Assembly (NCBI RefSeq): GCF_017488845.2
Contig: NZ_CP083371.1
Location: 558,001-622,000, forward strand
DNA length: 64,000 nucleotides
Direction of reading: 5' to 3'
DNA from: Ensifer canadensis
GTDB taxonomy: Bacteria > Pseudomonadota > Alphaproteobacteria > Rhizobiales > Rhizobiaceae
A program made the position numbers and the translations under genes. Positions within the stretch are counted from its first letter, which is position 1, and the number at the start of each line of letters is the position of its first letter. The notes under the pieces were generated by a model, which saw only the letters and a program-made list of their open reading frames with translations, had not been told where the DNA came from and did no database searches. Positions 8,789 through 20,921 of the stretch are shown here, piece by piece.

Positions 8789-9697
8789 ATGTCTCGGTTC
8801 GATCCTGCCGACCTGCATGGCATCCACGCCATCCTCTACGCGCTGTTTGATGACGACGAAAAGCTCGATCGCGAGGCGATGCGTCGGCAGACGGAAGTCT
8901 GTCTCGTTGCCGGCGTGCACGGCATGGCAGCGCTTGGCCTTGCGACCGAAGCCTCGAAGTTGAGCGAGGCCGAACGCATGGCCGTGATGGAATGGCTGGT
9001 CGAGGACACGGCCGGCCGCGTGCCCGTGGCGCTGACCATCTTCGGCCCGTCGGTCGAAGAGCAGGTGCGCCAGGCGCGCCATGCCGTTGGCGCCGGTGCT
9101 GACTGGTTGATCCTGCAGCCGCCGATCGTCGGCCAGTTCTCGGCCCAGGAATATATCCGTTTCTTTGGTCGCGTCGCCGATGCGATCGACGTGCCCGTCG
9201 CAATCCAGAATGCGCCAGCCTTCATGGGCAGAGGGCTGACGGCGACCGACATCGCCGAGCTGGTCCGCCAGCATCCAAACATTACCCTCATCAAGGGCGA
9301 GGGGCCGGTGGTCGATATCGCCACACTGATCGAGGTCACAGAGGGCCGCCTGCCCGTTTTCAACGGTCGCGCCGGTCTTGAACTCATCGATAACCTGCGT
9401 GCCGGATGCCGCGGCTTCATCCTTGCGCCCGATTGCATCGACCATGCGGTGAGGGCCTATGAATTCTATCGTGACGGCTGGGACGAGGAAGCGGAAGCCG
9501 CCTATCGCGATATCTTGCCGGCGGTGGTGTTCACCATGCAGGGGATCGAGAACCTGATGTGCTACGGCAAGCGTCTCTTCGGCGAACGTGCCGGCCTGCC
9601 CGTCTTCGATCGCGCGCCTGCGCTGCGCCCGACCGAGACAGGATTGGCAATGGTTCGGCGTTTTGCGGGCGAGCTTGGTCGTCTCGGCGAAGTGTAA
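8789..9697 (+). CDS. DHDPS-family enzyme, likely 2-keto-3-deoxy-L-arabonate dehydratase
   Basis: 302 residues of the dihydrodipicolinate synthase/NAL (beta/alpha)8 family. The Schiff-base lysine is Lys169 in TLIKGEG. The usual family Tyr motif (YNxP) is replaced by IQNAP at 139-143, a pattern I recall also in the Azospirillum L-KDA dehydratase (IMVQDAP). That enzyme turns L-2-keto-3-deoxyarabonate into alpha-ketoglutarate semialdehyde. Translational coupling with arabonate dehydratase supports the call. The alternative is a KDA/KDGal aldolase. The semialdehyde dehydrogenase needed to finish the pathway is not in the window. Confidence 0.75.
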   Translation: MSRFDPADLHGIHAILYALFDDDEKLDREAMRRQTEVCLVAGVHGMAALGLATEASKLSEAERMAVMEWLVEDTAGRVPVALTIFGPSVEEQVRQARHAVGAGADWLILQPPIVGQFSAQEYIRFFGRVADAIDVPVAIQNAPAFMGRGLTATDIAELVRQHPNITLIKGEGPVVDIATLIEVTEGRLPVFNGRAGLELIDNLRAGCRGFILAPDCIDHAVRAYEFYRDGWDEEAEAAYRDILPAVVFTMQGIENLMCYGKRLFGERAGLPVFDRAPALRPTETGLAMVRRFAGELGRLGEV

Positions 9698-9812
9698 CCG
9701 CCTTCGCCCAGGCTCAACCTGGCTTGGCCGTGTTGGGGCGTGGCAACGGCTATGGTAGCAAGGGGTCGAATCGCGCCAGAATGCGCGCCGAGATTTCGGA
9801 AACGGACGGCTG

Positions 9813-10523
9813 ATGACGAAATTTACGATCGGTGACCGCGGGCTGCCCGCGCAGATCGCGGCGGAGATCGGCCGGCGCATCGCGCTTGGCGAACTTAAAC
9901 CCGGCGACATCCTGCCCAAGGAATCCGAGATGCTGGGCAATCTGCGCGTTAGCCGGACGACTTTGCGCGAAGCGCTGAAGATCCTCTCGACCAAGGGGTT
10001 CATCGAGGCCAAGCCGCGCCTGGGCACCCGTGTCCGCGCACCGGAGCATTGGAACACGCTCGATCCGGTGGTGCTCTCCTGGCATGAGGGGGCGGAGGAT
10101 CAGCAGCAACTGGCTGAAGAACTGTTTGAAATCCGCCTGGCGATAGAGCCGATGGCAGCGGGCCTTGCTGCCCGCCGAGGATCGGCGGACGAACTCGTGC
10201 GCATCCGCGCGGCCTATTCCCGGATGACCGAAGACCACGCGACGGTTTCCGCCGCCATCGAAGCCGACATCGAATTCCATCTGGAAATCATCCAGGCGGC
10301 GCGGAATCGCTTTCTCTTGCCTGTCTCGTCGGTGATCCGCACCGCACTGACGATCAGCATTCCCCGGACACTCAGGACGTTTGGCGGATTGCAGCACTCG
10401 TTGAAGATGCACGAAGCGATCGTCGACGCCATTGAAGCGCGCAATCCGATGGCGGCGTCCACCGCGGCGGAATCACTGTTGAGCGCTACATACCAGCGCA
10501 ATTTTCAGGCCGGAAAACGATAG
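9813..10523 (+). CDS. GntR/FadR-type regulator (second in the sugar-acid island)
   Basis: 236 residues: winged HTH at about 10-75 ('GDILPKESEM', 'LRVSRTTLREALKIL') and FCD domain to the C-terminus, with 'EADIEFHLEIIQAA' contributing the family metal-site Asp/His. It is homologous in layout to the regulator at 3961 but clearly diverged. It lies 115 nt after the arabonate/KDA genes on the same strand and probably regulates them. Two related regulators in one island suggest separate control of the galactonate and arabonate arms; this is inference. Confidence 0.82.
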   Translation: MTKFTIGDRGLPAQIAAEIGRRIALGELKPGDILPKESEMLGNLRVSRTTLREALKILSTKGFIEAKPRLGTRVRAPEHWNTLDPVVLSWHEGAEDQQQLAEELFEIRLAIEPMAAGLAARRGSADELVRIRAAYSRMTEDHATVSAAIEADIEFHLEIIQAARNRFLLPVSSVIRTALTISIPRTLRTFGGLQHSLKMHEAIVDAIEARNPMAASTAAESLLSATYQRNFQAGKR

Positions 10524-10541
10524 GCGCGCGCTGAAAAGGCG

Positions 10542-11042
10542 TCACTTGCGGCGCAGGTTGATCTCGCTGGTGACGACCTTGTCGCCGGATGCGGGGTCGA
10601 CGTCGACGGTGGTCAGCCGCATGCCGTTGGCGCCGACCTTCTGTAGCGTCAGGTTGGCGCTGCGGTCGCCGTTGACTTCCTTTGCCCAGCGAATGGTGAG
10701 ATTGATGGCGTCGCCGCGACGGCTGCCGCTCAGGCCCGCCCGTCCGCCGCGCGGACCCAGGTAGGATCCGCTGTATTTCGTGCCACTGAACTTCAGTTGG
10801 GCATCAATCGATTTTGAAATCAGGATCAATCCGCGACAGACGCCTTCCATTGAGAGTGCCAACCCTTGGGATTGGGAATCGAAGTTGCAGGAAACATTGA
10901 CGGGCGACATATAGGTGCGGATTCTGACCGTCCCTCCGCCCGTCCAACTGCCCTGCAGCGACTTCAGGAATGCACCTTCATCCGCTTGCGCAACACCGGC
11001 CAGGGACGTGGTCGCGGCGGCAAGTACAAGCCATCGCAGCAT
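10542..11042 (-). CDS. Secreted hypothetical protein
   Basis: 166 residues with a clear signal peptide (LRWLVLAAATTSLAGVAQA, cleavage after AQA). The mature part is small and beta-rich: 'FLKSLQGSWTGGG' at its start and alternating Gly/Ser strands 'SGSYLGPRGG' later. Only one Cys pair region is visible (SCNF, VCRG), which could form a disulfide. I recognise a conserved rhizobial layout but no named function. It converges with the GntR gene (18 nt apart), so it is a separate transcript from the sugar island. Confidence 0.6.
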   Translation of the reverse strand: MLRWLVLAAATTSLAGVAQADEGAFLKSLQGSWTGGGTVRIRTYMSPVNVSCNFDSQSQGLALSMEGVCRGLILISKSIDAQLKFSGTKYSGSYLGPRGGRAGLSGSRRGDAINLTIRWAKEVNGDRSANLTLQKVGANGMRLTTVDVDPASGDKVVTSEINLRRK

Positions 11043-11519
11043 GTCGCAACCCTCCGTTCAGAAACCACCATGGTACACCAGCAAAGGCCAAGGTCACCAG
11101 CGCCAACGTGTGCGGCGGCCGGATGTTCCGCACGCGACGCTCGGTCAGGCGTGGCCGGCTGCACTGTGCCAATACCTATGCCGGAGCGTTGCTTGTGCAA
11201 GAGTGGGTGGAGGCTTTAGGCCGATATTGTGTTTATAGCGGCGGAATTTGTCCTACTTCGATTGATCTATACGCCCGAAAAGCGCGCTGGCGGCAGATCG
11301 CTCTGGCGATCATAGGCGCGCTACGTGTTCGCGCGCGGCGTGCGTTTGCTGAACAGGTTCTTCAGCCTAGCTAGAGCACTCGGCGGCAACGCCGGAAGCA
11401 AGGCGATCCCCATCACTCTTTCGCTCTCCGGATTCTCGGACGCCCTTCTCGGGCCCAGGGAAATGCGAAGAAGGCTAGCAGCGATTGAGTGAGGTACGGT
11501 GCGGCCGGAACGCTGTTGC
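11043..11519. other. Intergenic stretch without a supportable gene
   Basis: 477 bp between the secreted protein start and the response-regulator stop. Small open frames occur on both strands, but none has a convincing ribosome site, codon pattern or recognisable product. The right part, about 11320-11510, is downstream of the two-component operon; I see no strong hairpin there. The left part must carry the promoter of the secreted protein. Confidence 0.5.
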
Positions 11520-12432
11520 TTATATCCCGTGCAGGACCTGTGTCGCCTTGACCGCCGCCGAGGCACGGTTTTCGACGCCGAGCTTCACATAGATCTGTTC
11601 GAGATGCTTGGTGACGGTGCGTGAACTCAGTCCGAGAATCTCGCCGATATCGCGGTTCGATTTCCCCTTGGCGATCCAGAGCAGCACTTCGGATTCGCGC
11701 TGGGTCAGCGAGAAGTGCTGCCGCAGCATCTCGTCGTCGCTGCGCCTGCTCTCGGCCGTCAGGCGGAAGAGATATTCGTTGGCGCCGATCGCGCCGAGGA
11801 AAGAGATCTGCAGTCCCGCTTGACCGGGCTCTTCGAGGGTAAAGCTGTTCTCCCGCTTGCCGCCTGTCTCGGTTTTTTCCATCCAGGCGGCGATGCGCCG
11901 AGCGATCGTCGCAAGGCCCTCGTCGCTGCCGGTTGCGGCGTTGACGAGGCGGTTGGCCTGCGGTGTCGACCAGCGAACACTGCCGTCAGAGCGAACGGCA
12001 AGCAGATGGCGCCCGGCGGCGTCTAGCGCAACGCGGGCGCTTTGCGCCGAGCGGGCATTGGAGAGATGAACACGGATGCGGGCCCTGAGCTCATCGATGT
12101 TGATCGGTTTCGTCAGGTAGTCGACGCCACCGGCTTCGAGGGCGTGCACCACATGCTCGGTTTCCGTCAGCCCGGTCATGAATAGCACCGGTGTCTGGCC
12201 GACGGAGGCGTTGGCCTTCAGTCTCAGGCAGGTTTCAAACCCGTCCATACCGGGCATGACAGCGTCCAGCAGAATGACATCGGGCGTAATCCGGTCGGCA
12301 ATCGAAAGTGCGGCACTGCCCGAGGTGGCGATCAGTACAGAAAAGCCCGACTGCTCCAGCGCCTCGGTCAGAAAGCCGAGGGCCTCCGGGGAATCGTCCA
12401 CCAGCAGTACGATGTCGCGACGATCGTAAGTC

Positions 12433-12455
<23 letters not shown>
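11520..12455 (-). CDS. LuxR/FixJ-type response regulator
   Basis: 311 residues. A receiver domain (about 14-130) has acidic Asp20-Asp21, phospho-acceptor Asp64 in ILLDAVMPGMDG and Lys116. A middle linker of about 110 residues looks PAS-like but is weakly defined. A C-terminal LuxR HTH (about 245-305) contains 'SLTQRESEVLLWIAKGKS' and 'SRTVTKHLEQIYVKLGV'. Its start overlaps the 3' end of the fused histidine kinase by 23 nt, which implies translational coupling and a cognate pair. Target genes probably include urtABCDE across the divergent intergenic region, but this is positional inference. Confidence 0.88.
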
Positions 12456-15819
<3,364 letters not shown>

Positions 15820-15847
15820 GTTGCCTCGTCATCTCTCGCATTGCCGA

Positions 15848-15889
15848 CACATATGTGCCTATTTTCACGGCACGCACATTCCGTGCGTG
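15848..15889. promoter_or_regulatory. Two inverted repeats upstream of the fused kinase
   Basis: A 10-bp palindrome cacatatgtg (15848-15857) and an inverted repeat cacgcac-N5-gtgcgtg (15871-15889) lie in the 113-bp gap between the osmC stop and the kinase start. They may be operator sites for autoregulation by the LuxR-type regulator; the second could also act as a weak terminator for osmC. No T-tract is present. Confidence 0.35.
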
Positions 15890-15932
15890 AAATTTATGCA
15901 ATGCGGAGATGGCGAAAGCAAGTGTGAAAGGA

Positions 15933-16364
15933 TCATCCGCTCACTGCTGATGTGTCGACGACGACAAAATCATGGGTAATCCTCGCGGACTTGGCGAGCA
16001 TGGCTGACGCCGAGCAGTATTTTTCAAGCGAGAGGGCGACCGCGCGCTCGACCTTCTTTTCCGAGAGGCCACGCCCCTTCACCACGAAGTGCATATGGAT
16101 GCGGGTAAAGACGCGCGGGTCTTCTTCTGCGCGGTCGGCGTCGAGCTCCACGGAGCAATCTTCGACCGGCTCGCGACCCTTTTCGAGGATATGAACGACG
16201 TCGTAGGCCGAGCAGCCACCGGCGCCGATCAACATCAGCTCCATCGGGCTTGGTCCAGGCGTCCGCCCTTCCGGACCGGATGCCGTCCCGAGGACGATCT
16301 TGTGACCGCTTCCGGACTCGCCGACGAATGTCCGCTCTTCAACCCACTTGATACGTGCTTTCAT
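15933..16364 (-). CDS. OsmC family protein (YhfA-like)
   Basis: 143 residues with the OsmC fold. 'GPSPMELMLIGAGGCSAYDVV' holds the first peroxidatic Cys on the long helix, and 'VERAVALSLEKYCSASAMLAKSA' holds the second. Members are cytoplasmic dimers that reduce organic hydroperoxides, although the YhfA branch has no firmly established function. It sits upstream of and on the same strand as the fused kinase, divergent from urtA. Its link to the two-component system or urea uptake is unclear. Confidence 0.85.
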   Translation of the reverse strand: MKARIKWVEERTFVGESGSGHKIVLGTASGPEGRTPGPSPMELMLIGAGGCSAYDVVHILEKGREPVEDCSVELDADRAEEDPRVFTRIHMHFVVKGRGLSEKKVERAVALSLEKYCSASAMLAKSARITHDFVVVDTSAVSG

Positions 16365-16664
16365 GATCTCTCACCTGTGTTGAGCTGCTGTTGATGGCCA
16401 GTCGGCCTTCGATGTTTCAATAGCCGGAAAAGCCATCCTGCGGCCAGACTGGCACGTTGATTTCAACGTCATGGCCTTTGCACAATTCCTGCACGGCGGC
16501 GTGAACTCCGGATCGCCCATATCGCGGCAGCTTCCTCTTTGCCCCCTCGACCTACGTAGAATGACGTATGTGCAGTGCAGCACGACTGGCGGATGATCCC
16601 TCAAGCAACGGTCAAAAGGTACGAAGCCTCGTTGCGGCGATCAGAACGAGAGGGGTTCAATCAG
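16365..16664. promoter_or_regulatory. Divergent osmC-urtA promoter region with a sigma-54-like box
   Basis: 300 bp without a gene. On the plus strand tggcacg-ttga-tttc (16450-16464) matches the sigma-54 consensus TGGCACG-N4-TTGC except that the critical -12 G is T. Urea transporters are often NtrC-controlled, which makes the match interesting but not conclusive. An 8-bp palindrome ctacgtag is at 16552-16559. UrtA's ribosome site agagggg precedes 16665. Confidence 0.35.
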
Positions 16665-17957
16665 ATGAATATCAAGGCACGCGTCACCGGCGCTTTCCTG
16701 GCAACGATCTTGTCGACGACGGCATTCAACGGCGCCTTTGCGGCCGACGACACGATCAAGGTCGGCATTCTGCATTCGCTGTCGGGAACGATGGCGATCT
16801 CCGAGACGACGCTGAAGGACGCCATGCTCATGCTCATCGACGAGCAGAACAAGAAGGGCGGCCTGCTCGGCAAGAAGTTGGAAGCGGTTGTCGTCGATCC
16901 CGCGTCCGACTGGCCGCTCTTTGCCGAAAAGGCGCGCGAGCTCGTTTCCGTCGACAAGGTTTCGGCGGTCTTCGGCTGCTGGACGTCAGTCTCGCGCAAA
17001 TCCGTCCTGCCGGTTTTCGAGGAGCTTAATTCGATCCTCTTCTACCCGGTGCAGTACGAGGGTGAGGAAAGCCAGCGCAACGTCTTTTACACCGGCGCCG
17101 CGCCGAACCAGCAGGCCGTTCCGGCGGTCGACTATCTGATGGAAAACGAAAGCGTCGAGCGCTGGGTTCTAGCGGGCACCGACTACGTCTATCCGCGCAC
17201 GACCAACAAGATCCTCGAGGCCTATCTCATCTCCAAGGGCGTGAAGCCCGAGGACATCATGATCAACTACACGCCGTTCGGTCATTCCGACTGGCAGACG
17301 ATCGTGTCCGATATCAAGAAATTCGGTTCTGCCGGCAAGAAGACGGCGGTCGTCTCGACGATCAACGGCGACGCAAACGTGCCGTTCTACAAGGAACTGG
17401 CGAACCAGGGCGTCAAGGCCGAGGATATCCCGGTTGTCGCCTTCTCCGTTGGCGAAGAGGAACTCGCCGGTCTCGATACGGCCCCGCTCGTCGGCCATCT
17501 CGCCGCCTGGAACTACTTCCAGTCGGTCGATACGCCTGCCAATGCCGAGTTCATCAAGACCTGGAAGGGCTACACCAAGAACGACAAGCGCGTCACCAAC
17601 GACCCGATGGAAGCCCACTACATCGGCTTCAACATGTGGTTGAAGGCGGTCGAAAAGGCCGGAACGACCGACACCGACGCAGTGCTTGACGCCATGATCG
17701 GCGTATCCGTGCCCAATCTCTCCGGCGGCTATTCGACGATGATGCCGAACCACCACATCACCAAGCCGGTGCTGATCGGTGAGATCCAGAGCGACGGCCA
17801 GTTCGAGACGGTCTGGGAAACGCCCGGTCTCGTGGTTGGTGACGAATGGTCCGATTACCTGCCTGACTCCAAGGACCTGATCGCCGATTGGCGCGCGCCG
17901 ATGTCCTGCGGCAACTTCAACGTCGCCACGGGCAAATGCGGCGGCAAGGGCTCCTGA
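16665..17957 (+). CDS. urtA: Urea ABC transporter substrate-binding protein
   Basis: 430 residues: signal peptide to about residue 25 (ILSTTAFNGAFA), then a periplasmic type-1 binding fold of the AmiC/LivJ class. UrtA-specific stretches include 'VGILHSLSGTMAISE', 'VFGCWTSVSRKSVLPVFE' and 'ILFYPVQYEGEE'. The mature protein binds urea and delivers it to UrtBC. The ATG at 16665 has agaggggttcaatcag upstream; a longer frame from 16575 would add 30 non-signal residues. It is separated from urtB by 187 nt that contain a strong hairpin. Confidence 0.95.
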   Translation: MNIKARVTGAFLATILSTTAFNGAFAADDTIKVGILHSLSGTMAISETTLKDAMLMLIDEQNKKGGLLGKKLEAVVVDPASDWPLFAEKARELVSVDKVSAVFGCWTSVSRKSVLPVFEELNSILFYPVQYEGEESQRNVFYTGAAPNQQAVPAVDYLMENESVERWVLAGTDYVYPRTTNKILEAYLISKGVKPEDIMINYTPFGHSDWQTIVSDIKKFGSAGKKTAVVSTINGDANVPFYKELANQGVKAEDIPVVAFSVGEEELAGLDTAPLVGHLAAWNYFQSVDTPANAEFIKTWKGYTKNDKRVTNDPMEAHYIGFNMWLKAVEKAGTTDTDAVLDAMIGVSVPNLSGGYSTMMPNHHITKPVLIGEIQSDGQFETVWETPGLVVGDEWSDYLPDSKDLIADWRAPMSCGNFNVATGKCGGKGS

Positions 17958-18036
17958 TTTCATCACCAAACGATAGTTTCCGGGTCGTGGCCAACGCCTC
18001 GCTCCCCTTTGAATGACGAAATCATAGGCAGGCATA

Positions 18037-18068
18037 CCCTTCGCCCAATGCTCCCGTTGGGCGAAGGG
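18037..18068 (+). other. Stem-loop between urtA and urtB
   Basis: Perfect 12-bp arms cccttcgcccaa (18037-18048) and ttgggcgaaggg (18057-18068) around an 8-nt loop, 79 nt after the urtA stop. No T-tract follows. Probably a 3'-stabilising or attenuating hairpin that raises UrtA relative to the membrane and ATPase subunits. Confidence 0.65.
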
Positions 18069-18144
18069 ATCTCGAAATTCCATGCCGCGGTGGCCGCGCC
18101 TGCCTGGCGCTGCCACAGACGAGCGAGACCCAAGCGAGAGGGCG

Positions 18145-19761
18145 ATGTATCGCATTCTGCAAACCCTGTTGATCACCCTTTGCCTGCTGGTTTCAGCCCA
18201 TGTCACGGGCTCGCGCGCCGCGGACGATCTCGGCGCGCTCGTCAGTGCGCTCGGAACGGCCAAGCTGGCCGAGCTCGATGATCGCATTGCCGCGCTTGCC
18301 AAGAGCGGCGATCCACGTGTCATCCCGGTTCTCGAGGCGCTTGGGGAGGGCAATCTCTATGCGCGAAAGACCGACGGCGGGGTCTTCCTCACGACGGAGA
18401 AGGGCGCGAGTCTTGTTCTAGTCAATCCGCTTGATGGCTCTGATGTCGGCGAAGTGCCGAAGGGCGAGCTGCAGAAAATCAAGGTCAACAACGCCGTCCG
18501 GCGCGCCGTTCGAGGCGCGCTCGGTGGACTGACGCTTTTCAGCGCCGATACGGGCGCAAGGTTGAAGGCGGCGCAATCCATGCGGCAGACGCCGAATGCC
18601 GACGCGCTCGAGGCGATCGAGACGGCACTCGCCGCGGAAAAGGACGCAACGGTGCGCAAGGCGCTCGACGAGGCGCGCGCGGTGACGCTTCTGGTTTCCG
18701 ACCGTTCCGACGACGACAAGCGTGCGGCGATCAAGACGCTGGCAGAAGGCGGTGGCCGCGAGGCACTTGGCGCGCTGACCTCAGCGCGCTCATCGGCGGA
18801 TGCCAGCCTGAAACCGGATATCGAGGCCGCGCTGCAGCGCATCGAACAGGCGCAAGCATTCTGGAACGCCGGCCAGAACGTCTGGTACGGGTTGTCGCTC
18901 GGTTCGGTGCTGCTGCTCGCGGCAATCGGTCTTGCCATTACCTTCGGCGTGATGGGCATCATCAACATGGCGCATGGCGAGATGGTCATGCTCGGCGCCT
19001 ATACGACATTCCTGGTCCAGGACGTCATTCGCACCTCCTATCCCGCTCTCTTCGACTGGTCGCTGGCGATCGCCCTGCCGCTCGCCTTTCTCGTCACCGG
19101 GATCATCGGCCTTGCCATCGAGCGCAGCGTCATCCGCTTTCTCTATGGTCGGCCGCTCGAAACGCTGCTGGCCACCTGGGGCATCTCGCTGATCCTGCAG
19201 CAAGCGGTTCGCTCGATCTTCGGGCCGACCAACCGCGAAGTCGGCAATCCCTCCTGGATGGCCGGCGCCTTTGATCTCGGCGGCTTGACGATCACCTGGA
19301 ACCGGCTCTGGATCATCGTCTTTGCGCTCGCCGTCTTTGCAGCCCTTCTGTTCCTGCTGAAGCGAACGTCGATGGGGCTGAGGATGCGGGCCGTGACGCA
19401 GAACCGCCGCATGGCGTCGTCCATGGGCATCCGCACGCCCCTGGTCGACGCTCTGACCTTTGCTCTCGGGTCCGGCATCGCCGGCATGGCCGGCGTGGCG
19501 CTGTCGCAGATCGACAATGTCTCGCCCAATCTCGGCCAGGGCTACATCATCGACAGCTTCATGGTCGTCGTCTTCGGCGGTGTCGGCAATCTCTGGGGAA
19601 CGCTCGTCGGCGCCTTCTCGCTCGGCATCCTCAACAAGTTCCTCGAGCCCTATGCGGGCGCCGTTCTCGGTAAGATCCTCGTTCTGGTGCTCATCATCCT
19701 CTTCATCCAGAAGAAGCCGCGCGGCCTCTTCGCACTCAAGGGAAGGGCGGTGGAGGCATGA
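18145..19761 (+). CDS. urtB: Urea ABC transporter permease UrtB
   Basis: 538 residues. After a signal-like segment (ILQTLLITLCLLVSAHVTG), a helical, HEAT-like extracytoplasmic domain of about 230 residues precedes a LivH-type permease (from about 255). The permease part has 'GVMGIINMAHGEMVMLGAYTT', 'QNRRMASSMGI' and 'VVVFGGVGNLWGT'. The long N-terminal domain is usual for proteobacterial UrtB. The ATG at 18145 was preferred over 18082 because it starts the signal segment. It overlaps urtC by 4 nt. It would form the urea channel with UrtC. Confidence 0.93.
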   Translation: MYRILQTLLITLCLLVSAHVTGSRAADDLGALVSALGTAKLAELDDRIAALAKSGDPRVIPVLEALGEGNLYARKTDGGVFLTTEKGASLVLVNPLDGSDVGEVPKGELQKIKVNNAVRRAVRGALGGLTLFSADTGARLKAAQSMRQTPNADALEAIETALAAEKDATVRKALDEARAVTLLVSDRSDDDKRAAIKTLAEGGGREALGALTSARSSADASLKPDIEAALQRIEQAQAFWNAGQNVWYGLSLGSVLLLAAIGLAITFGVMGIINMAHGEMVMLGAYTTFLVQDVIRTSYPALFDWSLAIALPLAFLVTGIIGLAIERSVIRFLYGRPLETLLATWGISLILQQAVRSIFGPTNREVGNPSWMAGAFDLGGLTITWNRLWIIVFALAVFAALLFLLKRTSMGLRMRAVTQNRRMASSMGIRTPLVDALTFALGSGIAGMAGVALSQIDNVSPNLGQGYIIDSFMVVVFGGVGNLWGTLVGAFSLGILNKFLEPYAGAVLGKILVLVLIILFIQKKPRGLFALKGRAVEA

Positions 19762-20921
19762 TCACCTCGTTTCTGCTCAAGTCGCTCGATCGCAGCATCG
19801 TCACGGTTGTGGCGCTACTGCTGGCTCTTGCCATCGCCATTCCCGCCCTCAACCTGCTGACGGCGCCGGATCACCCGCTGCACGTGCCGACCTATCTGGT
19901 CTCGCTGTTCGGCAAATATTTGACCTACGCGCTTCTGGCGCTGGCGCTCGATCTCGTATGGGGTTTCTGCGGCATCCTCTCGCTCGGTCACGCCGCGTTC
20001 TTCGCGCTCGGCGGCTATGCCATGGGCATGTACCTGATGCGCCAGATCGGCGCGCGCGGCTCCTATGGCAATCCTTTGCTGCCGGATTTTATGGTGTTTC
20101 TCAACTGGAAGGAGCTGCCCTGGTTCTGGCAGGGCTTCGACATGTTCTGGTTCGCGGCACTGATGGTGGTGGTGGTGCCCGGACTGCTTGCCTTCGTCTT
20201 CGGCTGGTTCGCCTTCCGCTCGCGGGTCAACGGCGTCTATCTGTCGATCATCACCCAGGCGATGACCTATGCGCTGCTGCTTGCCTTCTTCCGCAACGAC
20301 ATGGGTTTCGGCGGCAACAACGGCCTCACCGACTTCAAGGATATCCTCGGCTTCAACATCCAGGCTGACGGTACACGCGCCGCACTTTTTGCCGCATCCG
20401 CCCTGATGCTTGCCCTATGCCTGGTGCTGACGGCGGCGATCGTCCGCTCGAAATACGGCAAGGTGCTGGTCGCCGTGCGCGACGCCGAAAGCCGTACGCG
20501 GTTTCTCGGTTATCGGGTGGAGCATATCAAGCTCTTCGCCTTCACGGTCTCGGCGATGATGGCCGGCATTGCCGGCGCGCTTTACGTGCCGCAGGTCGGC
20601 ATCATCAATCCCGGCGAGTTCGAGCCCGGCAACTCCATCGAGGTGGTCATCTGGACCGCAGTCGGCGGGCGCGGGACGCTGATCGGGCCGATCGTCGGCG
20701 CGATCCTCGTCAATGGCGGCAAGAGCATCTTCACGGCGGCCTTTCCGGAGTTCTGGCTGTTTGCGCTCGGCGGGCTGTTCGTTCTCGTCACCCTGTTCCT
20801 GCCGAAGGGCGTGGTCGGGACCGCGAGCGCCTATCTTGCCCGCCGCAAAGCCCACCGCCGGGCGGCAGATGCCCAACGCGCTCGGGACACCCTTGTCGCT
20901 GAACCAATGGCTGCGGAGTGA
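19758..20921 (+). CDS. urtC: Urea ABC transporter permease UrtC
   Basis: 387 residues, LivM-type permease with about nine membrane segments. Motifs are 'WGFCGILSLGHAAFFALGGY', 'NGVYLSIITQAMTYAL', 'GGNNGLTDF' and 'WTAVGGRGTLIGPIVGAILVNGGKS'. The ATGA overlap with urtB and contact with urtD make it an internal operon gene. The Asn/Gly-rich 'MGFGGNNGLTDFKDI' loop is typical of UrtC rather than branched-chain amino-acid LivM. Confidence 0.94.
   Translation: MITSFLLKSLDRSIVTVVALLLALAIAIPALNLLTAPDHPLHVPTYLVSLFGKYLTYALLALALDLVWGFCGILSLGHAAFFALGGYAMGMYLMRQIGARGSYGNPLLPDFMVFLNWKELPWFWQGFDMFWFAALMVVVVPGLLAFVFGWFAFRSRVNGVYLSIITQAMTYALLLAFFRNDMGFGGNNGLTDFKDILGFNIQADGTRAALFAASALMLALCLVLTAAIVRSKYGKVLVAVRDAESRTRFLGYRVEHIKLFAFTVSAMMAGIAGALYVPQVGIINPGEFEPGNSIEVVIWTAVGGRGTLIGPIVGAILVNGGKSIFTAAFPEFWLFALGGLFVLVTLFLPKGVVGTASAYLARRKAHRRAADAQRARDTLVAEPMAAE

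Noticed and set aside
8618..10057. A 479-codon minus-strand frame
   Set aside because: Antisense to the DHDPS-family gene and part of the GntR gene; no motif.
10964..11374. Several short overlapping frames in the gap before the response regulator
   Set aside because: Mutually overlapping on both strands, without ribosome sites or recognisable protein character.
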